From the NCBI GenBank assembly GCA_024275955.1, contig JAJRYD010000044.1, forward strand, positions 62,001 through 126,000: DNA of 64,000 nt. The letters run 5' to 3'. Below, in pieces: positions 41,709-50,405 of this stretch; positions within the stretch are counted from its first letter, which is position 1, and each line of letters begins with the position of its first letter. The notes beneath the pieces were generated by a model. It made no database searches. It saw nothing but the letters and a program-made list of their open reading frames with translations, and was not told where the DNA came from. The DNA comes from Nitrospirota bacterium (GTDB lineage Bacteria > Nitrospinota_A > UBA7883 > JACRGQ01). The position numbers and the translations under genes are program-made.

Positions 41709-42753
41709 CGGCAGGTTCCTCCAGTAATGAATAGTCCTGTTTTCTTCGGCGAGGCACAAAACCGGCATCGGTTATCAGCCTTCTTATCTCTTTTTCGTTA
41801 AGCCTAAACGATACGCCCGCAGACTTCACTACATTCTCTTCCAGCATCGTGCTACCCATGTCGTTAGCACCGAAGTAAAGCGACATCTGCGCCACCTTCG
41901 CCCCTTGCGTTACCCATGATGCCTGTATATTGGCGATATTGTCGAGCATAAGCCTGCTGAGGCTGAGAGTTTTAAGATAGTCTATAGAGCCTACCTTCTT
42001 CTTTACACCCTTTCCCCCAAGCTCGGTGTTGCCCGGCTGCAAAGGCCACGATATGAAAGCGGTAAAACCTCCTGTCTCGTCCTGTAAGTCTCTTATTTTC
42101 ACCATATGTTCAATTCTTTCGGCAACTGTTTCAAGATGACCAAACATCATCGTCGCCGTCGTTTTTAGACCGAGGCTGTGCGCCATCCTCATAACAGCTA
42201 GCCATTCACCTGCCGAGCATTTCCCCTTGCTAATTTGCCGTCTTACCCTATCGACAAGTATCTCCGCTCCGCCTCCCGGTATCGAGTCTAGCCCGGCATC
42301 TATAAGACGTTTGAGCGTATCTTCCACCGTAATACCGCTTAAGCTGGAAATATGGATTATCTCCGGCGGAGAAAAGGCGTGCAGATGTATCTTGAAGTTG
42401 CTTTTTACAGTTTTTAGAAGCGATTCATAATCCTCTATTTTCCATGTAGGATGAAGACCGCCCTGCATCAGTATCTGAACGCCTCCATGCTCTTTTACTT
42501 CTCTTATCTTTTCCGCTATTTTACCAGAAGATAAAAGGTAACCCTCCTCATCCCCCGGTTTTCTAAAGAAGGCGCAAAACTTACAGCCGGACACGCAGAT
42601 GTTTGTGTAATTTATATTTCTATCGACGATGTAGCTGACAACACCATCAGGGTGAAAGCTTTTTCTCGCGTCGTCGGCCATATGTCCAAGCTCTGTAAGC
42701 TCCAGTTCGTTAAAAAAAATTTCCGCTTCTTTAGGTGATAATCTATCACTCAC
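41701..42753 (-). CDS. mqnC: Cyclic dehypoxanthinyl futalosine synthase
   Basis: A radical SAM enzyme of the futalosine route to menaquinone. The [4Fe-4S] ligands are C53, C57 and C60 in CVSGCKFC, preceded by YIVDRNINYTNI. Later blocks are GLDSIPGGGAEIL and LYFGANDMGSTMLEENVV, which separate MqnC from its paralogue MqnE. A TTG at 42786 is possible, but the GTG at 42753 overlaps the upstream stop and gives the family's normal N-terminus (350 residues). No other mqn gene is in the window. Confidence 0.88.
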   Translation of the reverse strand: MSDRLSPKEAEIFFNELELTELGHMADDARKSFHPDGVVSYIVDRNINYTNICVSGCKFCAFFRKPGDEEGYLLSSGKIAEKIREVKEHGGVQILMQGGLHPTWKIEDYESLLKTVKSNFKIHLHAFSPPEIIHISSLSGITVEDTLKRLIDAGLDSIPGGGAEILVDRVRRQISKGKCSAGEWLAVMRMAHSLGLKTTATMMFGHLETVAERIEHMVKIRDLQDETGGFTAFISWPLQPGNTELGGKGVKKKVGSIDYLKTLSLSRLMLDNIANIQASWVTQGAKVAQMSLYFGANDMGSTMLEENVVKSAGVSFRLNEKEIRRLITDAGFVPRRRKQDYSLLEEPADV

Positions 42754-44002
42754 TGTTTTTCGATTCTCCGATTTTGAAGACTTCAATACTCTTTAAGCCC
42801 ATATCACTCGCCTCGAGAATTATAAAACCGAACTCTCCGATAAATATTTTCTCTCCCTTTACCGGAATCCTTTCAAGGTGCGTGAGCATATACCCTCCGA
42901 TGGTCTCATAGTCTCCCAACGGCAGGTTCCAGCCATAACTCTCGTTTAAAAAATCCATCTCCGCGGACGCATCCACTGCCCATCGGTTAGCCCCGCTTTC
43001 CTTTACCGGAGATTCCTCCTCGTCATACTCGTCCTCTATCTCGCCAAATATCTCTTCTATCAGGTCTTCTCTTGTAACTATGCCTATAGAGGCGGAATAT
43101 TCGTTTACCACCACCGCCAGCTGTATACCGGCCTGCTGCATTTCCGGCAGAAGATCCCCTATTTTCTTTTTCTTATAAACGTAATATGCCGGTTGGGCCA
43201 TATCTCTCGCTTTGGTGGCATCTTTTGAGAAACGCAACACACTAAAAGCACTCACAACGCCGGTAATATTGTAAATCCTATCTTCGTAAACCGGAAGCCT
43301 CGAGTGTTTTGTTTCTATCAGCTTGGCCTTTACGGAGTTTATCGGTTCGTTTATCCCCACTGCCGCCATATTTATAAGCGGAATCATGCACTGCTCGACG
43401 GTTGTCTTTCCGAAATCGAAAACCCTGTCGATCATCTTCACCTCATCAGGATGAAGATCGAAATCTTTTTTCCCCATAGAGAAGAGGCCTCTTATCTCTT
43501 CTTCGGAATAGCGGTGTATGCCGTGGGCATGCTCTTTCTCGCCGCGCCCAAGTATAAGCATTGCTATTGTGCTTAAAACCCAGAGGAACGGCGAAAAAAT
43601 CTTTTGCACCACCACAACGGGGTAAATAACAATATACGAAATAGTGTCGGTAAACCGTTGGAACAATGCTTTGGGAAATATCTCGCCGAACAAAAGCGTC
43701 ACGGGAGCCATTATCAACGTTGCCCATAAATCAGCTTTTTCAGGGTTAACCTGCACTAGGTAAGCGGTCATTACCGATGTGCCAAGAAAGACAAAGACAT
43801 TCGTTCCCATAGAGGTGGCGCCGTACAAGCGGGACGGGTTCTTAAACTGCGCTTCCAATAACAAAGCTCCGCGCTGTCCCTTCTCTACCAGATGAGAAAG
43901 CTTATGGCGGCTTATAGATACAATAGCTATTTCCGAACCAGAGAAAAAAGCCTCCAGCACCACGCATAAAGCGACTATCAAGATCGTTGTGGTAATATCC
44001 AT
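42746..44002 (-). CDS. CNNM/CorC-family membrane protein 2
   Basis: A 418-residue protein with an N-terminal DUF21/CNNM membrane domain of three or four helices ([20 protein letters not shown]). A pair of CBS domains follows ([34 protein letters not shown]), then a C-terminal CorC_HlyC domain. By family this is a Mg2+/Co2+ or Na+-coupled Mg2+ transporter. It is a tandem paralogue of the next gene upstream, 3 bp away. Confidence 0.88.
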   Translation of the reverse strand: MDITTTILIVALCVVLEAFFSGSEIAIVSISRHKLSHLVEKGQRGALLLEAQFKNPSRLYGATSMGTNVFVFLGTSVMTAYLVQVNPEKADLWATLIMAPVTLLFGEIFPKALFQRFTDTISYIVIYPVVVVQKIFSPFLWVLSTIAMLILGRGEKEHAHGIHRYSEEEIRGLFSMGKKDFDLHPDEVKMIDRVFDFGKTTVEQCMIPLINMAAVGINEPINSVKAKLIETKHSRLPVYEDRIYNITGVVSAFSVLRFSKDATKARDMAQPAYYVYKKKKIGDLLPEMQQAGIQLAVVVNEYSASIGIVTREDLIEEIFGEIEDEYDEEESPVKESGANRWAVDASAEMDFLNESYGWNLPLGDYETIGGYMLTHLERIPVKGEKIFIGEFGFIILEASDMGLKSIEVFKIGESKNSE

Positions 44003-44005
44003 CCC

Positions 44006-45280
44006 CTACCCTTCCCCTTTAGAGTCGCTATCTGGTTTCTCACTCGATGCGACCTTGATAGTGAGTTGCGATATCTTCGACTGTTGTATCTTCCTTACAT
44101 AAAAAGTAAAGCTGTCGCGGTCTATTGATTCACCGCTTTTAGGCATCCTGCCAAAAAGATGGAACACCATCCCCCCCACAGTATCTACATCCTCCACGGT
44201 ATACGCGGTGTTGAAATATTCATTAAAGTCGTGCAGAGGCAGTCTTCCCGGAAGGTTGTAAAAACCGGGCTTAATCTCTTCTATACTTTCCATTCCTTCG
44301 GGGTCGTCATCTTCGCCCAGCACCTCTTCAAGGATATCCTCAAGCGTTACAAGGCCGTCAAGCCCGCCATACTCATCTACAACTATCGCGATATGTATTT
44401 TCTTTTTTCTGAAATCTCTCAAAAGTTCATCAATCTTTTTTGTCGGAGGGATGATATACGGTTCCCGCAACAGCTTTTCCATATTACCGCCGCTATCGCT
44501 GGTTTCGGATAAAAGCAGGTTCCTTGTGTATAGAATCCCTACTAAGTTATCCGGCCTTTCCTTGTAGATAGGAATTCTGGAGTAGTTCGAAAGAATCGCT
44601 CTTCTAGCGATAACATCTGGGCCTTCCTCAAGAGGCAGGGAAAAAATTTCGGCGCGCGGTGTCATAACTTCCGCAACGGTGGTATCTCCAAGCTCGAAGA
44701 TGTTAAGTATCATCTCTTTTTCATCAGGCTCGATAACACCTTTATCCTCACCATGCTCAAGAACGGTTTTCATTTCATCTTCTGTTATCGAAGTTTTACT
44801 GGTAGACTCTCCGGTCATCGCGACAAGGCTATCGGTTACCGATGTGATGCCTGCCTGTAACGGATAGACAACTTTGGAAAACCACAAAAGCGGGCCGGCC
44901 GCGGCTAGAGAATAGCTTTGAGCATGCCTAAAGGCGAATGTTTTCGGCGTGACATCGCCGAATACTAACAGCATGAAAGTGCCAATACCAACAGCGGCGG
45001 CAATACCGTATTCTCCAAAAAAGTGGAGGGCAAGTATAGTGCTGACAGCCGCTATGGCGACATTTATAAGCTCGTTACCTATGTAAATAGTTACCAAAAG
45101 TTTTCGGGGCGATTCAAGAAGCTTCGCCACGGTTTCCCCTGCGGCTCCTTTTTTTTCCCGCATCATATCTACCTGAACAGGCGAGAGTGAAAAAAGCGCT
45201 ATCTCTGCCCCGGAAAAAAGAGCGGAAAGAAATAGAAGAACAAAAAATAGGATAAGTCTTAGAATTAGCCAGTCTTCCAT
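44006..45280 (-). CDS. CNNM/CorC-family membrane protein 1
   Basis: A 424-residue protein with the same order of domains: DUF21 helices (LLFLSALFSGAEIALFSLSP), two CBS domains (VAEVMTPRAEIFSL; IAIVVDEYGGLDGLVTLEDI) and CorC_HlyC. The two tandem paralogues may form a heterodimer. It starts 6 bp behind the DUF2062 gene. Confidence 0.88.
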   Translation of the reverse strand: MEDWLILRLILFFVLLFLSALFSGAEIALFSLSPVQVDMMREKKGAAGETVAKLLESPRKLLVTIYIGNELINVAIAAVSTILALHFFGEYGIAAAVGIGTFMLLVFGDVTPKTFAFRHAQSYSLAAAGPLLWFSKVVYPLQAGITSVTDSLVAMTGESTSKTSITEDEMKTVLEHGEDKGVIEPDEKEMILNIFELGDTTVAEVMTPRAEIFSLPLEEGPDVIARRAILSNYSRIPIYKERPDNLVGILYTRNLLLSETSDSGGNMEKLLREPYIIPPTKKIDELLRDFRKKKIHIAIVVDEYGGLDGLVTLEDILEEVLGEDDDPEGMESIEEIKPGFYNLPGRLPLHDFNEYFNTAYTVEDVDTVGGMVFHLFGRMPKSGESIDRDSFTFYVRKIQQSKISQLTIKVASSEKPDSDSKGEG

Positions 45281-45286
45281 AGTTAT

Positions 45287-45790
45287 CTAACCACCGAGTT
45301 CTCCTTCCCTTTTGGAATTGCCATCCGCCTCTACAGATCTTGCCGCCTTGTGGGTACGATAGCGCACGACAGCCCTCACAGCCAGAAAGTAGCCTATCAC
45401 ACCAGCTAGTATGCCAAGTACAATATTGCCTATGATAAACGGAATGATAAATACCTTGCCCAGCTCCATTAGCGTGTTGATATCAATCCCCCAGCTGAAT
45501 GACTCTGGAATCGCTGTTCCTGTTATCAAGAGGCCTACATAAAAACCGCTTAAAAAAATAGGTACTATGGTAAAAGGATTATTCACAAACGAACCTGCCA
45601 AAATAACCGCTGGGTTCAAACGACAGAGCCAGCCGATGCCGAAACATAAAGCGGTATGCGTGCCGAATATCGGAAAAAAAGCTACAAAAATCCCAAACCC
45701 AACAGCAGTGCCTATCTCCTCTGGCGTCCCTTCGGCATGGGTAACTTTTCTTATTAGTCTTTTAGCGGTATTTTTCGACCATTTAATCAT
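45287..45790 (-). CDS. DUF2062 membrane protein
   Basis: A 167-residue protein with the DUF2062 signature (GTPEEIGTAVGFGIFVAFFP, FGTHTALCFGIGWLCRLNPA, GSFVNNPFT). It has three or four membrane helices and a basic C-terminus. Its function is unknown. It overlaps the M16 gene upstream as ATGA. Confidence 0.85.
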   Translation of the reverse strand: MIKWSKNTAKRLIRKVTHAEGTPEEIGTAVGFGIFVAFFPIFGTHTALCFGIGWLCRLNPAVILAGSFVNNPFTIVPIFLSGFYVGLLITGTAIPESFSWGIDINTLMELGKVFIIPFIIGNIVLGILAGVIGYFLAVRAVVRYRTHKAARSVEADGNSKREGELGG

Positions 45791-47214
45791 TCGCTAAGTT
45801 TTATCTCTTTGGTCGTGCCGAATTCATCCATCTTTTCTCCCATTTTCTTGGCGTCTCCAACCGCTATGATAACCAGATTCTCAGGATGAAGATACTTGGC
45901 GGCAACCCGCTTTATATCACTTAAAGTTACGGCACCGATCCTTCCGCGAAAACTTTCCAGATAACCTTCCGGCATATCGAAATATTCCAGCCATGTATAT
46001 TGAGATACGATTTTGAAATCTTTTTCAAACGCATGGACAAACCTGTTCGCTATCGCCTCTTTTGCCTGAGCAAGCTCATCTTTCGTTACGCCGTTTTCAA
46101 TAATATCTTTCATTATCGTAATAGCCTCGCTGAGAAACTCGTGAGTACTCTCGGCCTTTGTCTCTCCACCCATAAGAAAAACGCCTCTACCTTCGTAGCC
46201 GCCCGAGTAATAAGACCAGACAGAATAGGCAAGCCCTTTGGTAGACCGAATCTGCTTCATAAGACGCGACGAAAAGCCGCCACCTCCGAGCATATAGTTC
46301 ATCACTCTTACCGCGTAGTAGTCGTTATTCCTTCTGCTTATACCAAAATGCCCCGCCCTTATAACCGTCTGCGGCCTATTTTTATTTACGATAAAAACTC
46401 CGCCTTCAATATCTGTAGGAGTTTTTGGGAAACCGGAAATCTTTTCCTTCGCCGGTTTGAAATCGGCAAAAAGAGTTTCGAACCTTGCGGTCATCTCGCT
46501 CGAATCAAAGTCGCCGCTAATGCCGACTATAAAACTTTCAGGGCCGACATGGTCGTAATAAAACTGCTTAACATCGGCCCGCGATAGAGCGTTCACGCTT
46601 TTTAGTGTTGGAGGACTCCCATACTTGTGGCGAGCAAACAAAACCTTATCAAGCTCCCGCGCGGCAATCTTCTGCGGATCGTCGTTTTCTCTTTTAATTC
46701 CTTCTATCATGCTTCTTTTAGCAACGGCAAACCGTTTTTTGTTAAAGGATGGGTTTTTAATCAAATCCGCAAAGAGCGACAGCCCTTCGTCCAAATCCTT
46801 TTTAAGAACCGACAGGCTTATGGTACCGCTCTTTTTATCGACATTAGTTTCGATGCCTGCTCCTATAAATTCGAGCCTCTCGTCAAACTTTTCCGGAGCG
46901 ATAGCTTTTGTACTCCCAGACCGCCAAACATTTCCCATAAGATTAGCAAGACCGCTTTTCCCTTCCGGCTCCCACGCGCTTCCTACGCGTACCATCGCCT
47001 CGATATCGACGATAGGCAGTTCATGGTTTTCATAAAAGTGAAGCACCATTCCGTTTTTCAAGACTACCCTCTCTGGTTTGGGCAGTGTGAACTTCAGTTC
47101 AGGATACTTGATAGATGAAAGATCCGTCACACGGCTCGATATCTTCGCGCCCTCTTTCTGACAAGCAGTAAGCGTCACTATAACGGCGATAAGAAGTACC
47201 AGATTACGAATCAT
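45787..47214 (-). CDS. M16-family protein lacking the zinc site, lipoprotein
   Basis: A 475-residue insulinase-like protein. The N-terminus is a lipoprotein signal with lipobox LTAC (Cys18). At the place of the HxxEH zinc motif it has NLMGN (91-95, in GLANLMGNVWRSGS), so the zinc ligands are gone. The C-terminal half keeps the inactive-partner landmarks (GLAYSVWSYYSGGYEGRGVF). It overlaps the active M16 gene by 4 bp, and the two likely form a heterodimer as in other bacterial M16B pairs. Confidence 0.88.
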   Translation of the reverse strand: MIRNLVLLIAVIVTLTACQKEGAKISSRVTDLSSIKYPELKFTLPKPERVVLKNGMVLHFYENHELPIVDIEAMVRVGSAWEPEGKSGLANLMGNVWRSGSTKAIAPEKFDERLEFIGAGIETNVDKKSGTISLSVLKKDLDEGLSLFADLIKNPSFNKKRFAVAKRSMIEGIKRENDDPQKIAARELDKVLFARHKYGSPPTLKSVNALSRADVKQFYYDHVGPESFIVGISGDFDSSEMTARFETLFADFKPAKEKISGFPKTPTDIEGGVFIVNKNRPQTVIRAGHFGISRRNNDYYAVRVMNYMLGGGGFSSRLMKQIRSTKGLAYSVWSYYSGGYEGRGVFLMGGETKAESTHEFLSEAITIMKDIIENGVTKDELAQAKEAIANRFVHAFEKDFKIVSQYTWLEYFDMPEGYLESFRGRIGAVTLSDIKRVAAKYLHPENLVIIAVGDAKKMGEKMDEFGTTKEIKLSE

Positions 47215-48731
47215 CTGCCTGCTTTCTTTAGAGCGACCAAAGTAGCTACTGTCCGGTTGCTCTTTTTTAAATATTTTACAGCCGCCGCTTTGACATCATC
47301 CGAAGTTAGCTTTTTTATCTCTTGCGGGTATCTCGACATATACTTCCAGTCGCCTGTCAGCACTTCGTAGTTGGAAAGGTAATAGGCAAGCCCAGAGTTG
47401 GATTTAAGGCCCCGTATGTAATCAGCTTCCACATTGTTCATTATCTTTTGCAACTCCCTTTGGGGGACAGCTTCCTTTGCAAGTTTTTTAAGCTCGGCGT
47501 AAATCGCCTTTTCGACATCTTTAGTGGTATGCGGCGCACGCGGAACGGCATGGATGGTAAACAGATTATCGTACCTGTCTCCGGGCCCTACCCACGCGCT
47601 TACGGAAACGGCGATTCCCTTTTCCAAAACGAGAGATTTATAGAGCCTTGATGTCCGTCCGTTTGTTAATATTCCGTTTATCAAATCGAAGACATAATCG
47701 TCCTTGTGCGGCATGGCAGGCTTATGAAACCCTATAAGAACTTCCGGCTTGGCATCATATTCCACTTCTATCCGCCTTTCACCTTTTTGCTCCGGTTCTC
47801 GCGTAACTATTCTTGGAGGTATCTTCTGCGATGGTATATCGCCAAAATATTTTTTCACTACCGCAAAAACCTCGTCAGGCTCTACATCACCGACGATTAC
47901 AGTGACCATATTGTTTGGTGAGTAGTAGGTCTTTAAAAACTTCTTTACTTTAGCTTTCGGCAGATAAGATATATCGCTGGCCCAGCCGATAACCGGAACA
48001 CCGTAAGGGTGCGCATAAAACGCCGTAGCTATATATTGTTCATACAAGGTTCCTGTCGGGGAGTTTTCTATGCTTCTGCGCCGTTCTTCCATTACCACAT
48101 CCCTCTCGGAGTAGTATTCCCGCAATACAGGAGACCTAAGCCTATCCGACTCCAGCCATGCCCATAACTCCAGCTTATTGGCAGGAAGCTTTATGATATA
48201 TGTGGTTGTATCTTTGCTTGTGAACGCGTTGAACGCCGCACCGCCGTTGCGCGAGTATATCGACGACATCTCATCCTTGACTATAAACTTACGTTGCTCG
48301 GCAAGAACATCTTTCATCTCTTTTTCAAGATTCTCGGTTTTCTCCATATCGGCGGCAGAGCCTTTTCTTCTTTCGGTATCAAGCTCGATGCCGAGCTTTT
48401 CCACCTTTTCCATCAAAACCTTTTCGCTATTAAAATCGGTACTGCCTATCTTTTGGCTACCTTTGAAAAGCATATGCTCGAGGATATGCGCTATTCCGGT
48501 TTCGCCGACGTTTTCGTCGACGGCACCTACCATAAGCCTCGAAAAAACAGAAAACGTAGGCGAACCGCCACGTTTGAGGACCAGCAGGCGCAGGCCGTTA
48601 TCAAGCTTGTATTCCTTGACTCTATCTTCTAGCGTCTCTCCATAGCTGGAAAGCGGTAGCCCAAGCGAAGAAAGAAAGACCAGAGCGGGTAAGAGCAATC
48701 TTCTAAACATTCGGTTTCTTTTGAGCTTCAA
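47211..48731 (-). CDS. M16-family zinc metallopeptidase, active subunit
   Basis: A 506-residue exported protease with a signal peptide (FRRLLLPALVFLSSLGLPLS). The zinc motif is H82-I-L-E85-H86 with the third ligand E215 in ERDVVMEERRRS. The spacing between H86 and E215 (129) is about 50 residues longer than usual because of a charged, probably coiled-coil insertion (about 105-155). It degrades peptides in the periplasm or at the outer membrane. Confidence 0.9.
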   Translation of the reverse strand: MKLKRNRMFRRLLLPALVFLSSLGLPLSSYGETLEDRVKEYKLDNGLRLLVLKRGGSPTFSVFSRLMVGAVDENVGETGIAHILEHMLFKGSQKIGSTDFNSEKVLMEKVEKLGIELDTERRKGSAADMEKTENLEKEMKDVLAEQRKFIVKDEMSSIYSRNGGAAFNAFTSKDTTTYIIKLPANKLELWAWLESDRLRSPVLREYYSERDVVMEERRRSIENSPTGTLYEQYIATAFYAHPYGVPVIGWASDISYLPKAKVKKFLKTYYSPNNMVTVIVGDVEPDEVFAVVKKYFGDIPSQKIPPRIVTREPEQKGERRIEVEYDAKPEVLIGFHKPAMPHKDDYVFDLINGILTNGRTSRLYKSLVLEKGIAVSVSAWVGPGDRYDNLFTIHAVPRAPHTTKDVEKAIYAELKKLAKEAVPQRELQKIMNNVEADYIRGLKSNSGLAYYLSNYEVLTGDWKYMSRYPQEIKKLTSDDVKAAAVKYLKKSNRTVATLVALKKAGR

Positions 48732-48767
48732 CTGCCGGTTTCAAAAACTATTGTTAACACTGTAAAA

Positions 48768-48796
48768 ATTCTAAATTCAATTATTTCCGCTGTCAA
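48768..48796 (-). promoter_or_regulatory. Promoter of the M16-CorC-mqnC operon
   Basis: Minus-strand TTGACA (48796-48791), exactly 17 bp, then TAGAAT (48773-48768). It lies 37 bp before the ATG at 48731 and can serve all seven genes down to the nuclease. Confidence 0.87.
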
Positions 48797-48874
48797 TCAA
48801 AAGTTTGAGAAGCCGGCAAAAAGCAGGAGCCGTTTCATCAGCCGCCAGACCGAACATCCGGCATAATATCGTGT

Positions 48875-48880
48875 TAGAAT
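48875..48880 (+). promoter_or_regulatory. Candidate extended -10 of the Hpt-STAS gene
   Basis: TAGAAT preceded by TGT (TGNTAGAAT, 48872-48880), 20 bp before the ATG at 48901, without a recognisable -35. Confidence 0.4.
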
Positions 48881-48900
48881 GCCCCTTTGCAGAGGGTTGA

Positions 48901-49695
48901 ATGGATCAGTTTTCAAAAGAGCTATTAGACGAATATCTTCTCGATTCCAACGAGCAGATAGAGATAATCGAAAACACCGTAGTCAACCTTGAAAAACAGC
49001 TCTCCAGTAGCGAGATAGACCTTCTTTTCCGCGCCTACCATACGCTAAAAGGCAATTCCGCTCTCGTAGGAGAGGTCAAAATTCGTGATTTAAGCCATGT
49101 AGCCGAAAATATGATAAGCGAAGTAAGGAACGGAAACGAGGTTGTATCAGAGACGATGGCTAGCCTTATCCTTTCTTCGACCGACCTTATTAGAACGATG
49201 CTAAAAGAGCTTGAGGGGCCAAACAGGACTATAAAGACAGACCCATCCATAATGGTTGAAGAGATAAAGAGCTTTATTACCAGCCAAAAAGAAAATAGGG
49301 AAAAACATCTGGCAAAGCAGGGCCAGACAGAAAACAGAACAAACAAAGAACCTAAGAGGATGAAGGTAAAGTGGCACCCCAAGCTGACTATTTTTGAATT
49401 GCCCGGTAGCCTTGACAAAAAGCATATAAACGATTTTTTAGCGGCTATCAGGCTTTTCCAGCAAAGGGGAACGGTAAACTATATTTTCAGGTTCGACAAA
49501 ACCGTTTCACTTGCCGATGGAGGGTTAGAGCTTATCTGGAGAGCGCTAAAAGAGGTAGAAACAGGAAACGGCAGACTTGTAAATTGCGGCATCTCCCCCG
49601 ACCTTATCGCTATTATTAAAAAAGAAAAACTGGATGAAATGATGGAGATAGAGCCGTCTATAAAAGATGCCGCCGCCGTTCTTAGTCTATTCTAG
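48901..49695 (+). CDS. Hpt-STAS two-domain signalling protein
   Basis: A 264-residue cytoplasmic protein. Residues 1-110 or so are a histidine phosphotransfer domain with phospho-acceptor H47 in RAYHTLKGNSALVG, as in the P1 domain of CheA. A charged linker (130-155) is followed by a STAS-like C-terminal domain (KLTIFELPGSLDKKHINDFL; GRLVNCGISPDLIAIIKKEK) resembling anti-sigma-factor antagonists. The usual phosphorylated Ser/Thr of SpoIIAA (DSSG) reads LADGG here, so it may not be phosphorylated. The role is to link a histidine kinase to another partner, by inference. Confidence 0.78.
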   Translation: MDQFSKELLDEYLLDSNEQIEIIENTVVNLEKQLSSSEIDLLFRAYHTLKGNSALVGEVKIRDLSHVAENMISEVRNGNEVVSETMASLILSSTDLIRTMLKELEGPNRTIKTDPSIMVEEIKSFITSQKENREKHLAKQGQTENRTNKEPKRMKVKWHPKLTIFELPGSLDKKHINDFLAAIRLFQQRGTVNYIFRFDKTVSLADGGLELIWRALKEVETGNGRLVNCGISPDLIAIIKKEKLDEMMEIEPSIKDAAAVLSLF

Positions 49696-50405
49696 CTTTC
49701 ACCCTTTTGGAGATTCGCAAAAAGCTCTATCGTGGAGCCGTTGACACCAGACGAACTATCACTCGCAAGATGCAGGATTGTTCCTGCCACCTGCTCTGGG
49801 GTAAGCCTTGGGTAAAGGCCGGGAGCCGCTTTTTGTAGCATCTGCGTATCAACAGCGCCGGGTGCTACGGCGTTAACCCTTATCCCATAATCTTTACACT
49901 CCGCGGCAAGAACTTCCGTCAAGCCTATAACTCCGAATTTGGAAACAACATAAGCTCCAAACCCCGGGAACTTTTCCACACTGCGGATCCCAGCGAGAGA
50001 TGAAATATTAATAATTGAACCGCCGTCGCCTTTCATCAGCTTTATAGCCTCGCGGCAGCAAAGAAACATCCCAACACAGTTGACATCGAACACTTTTCTA
50101 AAATCGTCGACGGAGATATCTTCAATTTTTCCAGCAGAAAAAATTGCGGCGGAGTTTACCAGAATATCGAGCCTTCCGTACTTATCTCCTATTTCGGAAA
50201 AAATTTTCGCAACTTCGTCTTCGTCGCTTACGTCACAGACAAAGCTTTCTATCCCGCCGTCGGCAAGCGACGCTGTCTTTGCCAGCTCTTTTTTAGAACG
50301 TGAACAGATAACAGTTTTGGCACCGTTTTCGGCAAAGAGGGCCGCGACTGCCCGTCCTATCCCCCGGCCTCCGCCTGTAATTAACGCCACTTTACCTTTT
50401 AACAC
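49692..50405 (-). CDS. Short-chain dehydrogenase/reductase
   Basis: A 237-residue Rossmann oxidoreductase. It has the cofactor motif TGGGRGIG near residue 10, the NSAA block, catalytic Ser in INISSLAGI and YVVSK as the YxxxK pair, then VNAVAPGAVDTQML. A 7-bp overlap joins it to the glycosyltransferase upstream. The substrate is unknown. It converges with the Hpt-STAS gene with a 4-bp overlap. Confidence 0.9.
   Translation of the reverse strand: MLKGKVALITGGGRGIGRAVAALFAENGAKTVICSRSKKELAKTASLADGGIESFVCDVSDEDEVAKIFSEIGDKYGRLDILVNSAAIFSAGKIEDISVDDFRKVFDVNCVGMFLCCREAIKLMKGDGGSIINISSLAGIRSVEKFPGFGAYVVSKFGVIGLTEVLAAECKDYGIRVNAVAPGAVDTQMLQKAAPGLYPRLTPEQVAGTILHLASDSSSGVNGSTIELFANLQKGES

Noticed and set aside
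46000-46587. 195-codon frame antisense to the zinc-less M16 gene
   Set aside because: It is a shadow frame without motifs, and the minus-strand gene is supported by its M16 landmarks.
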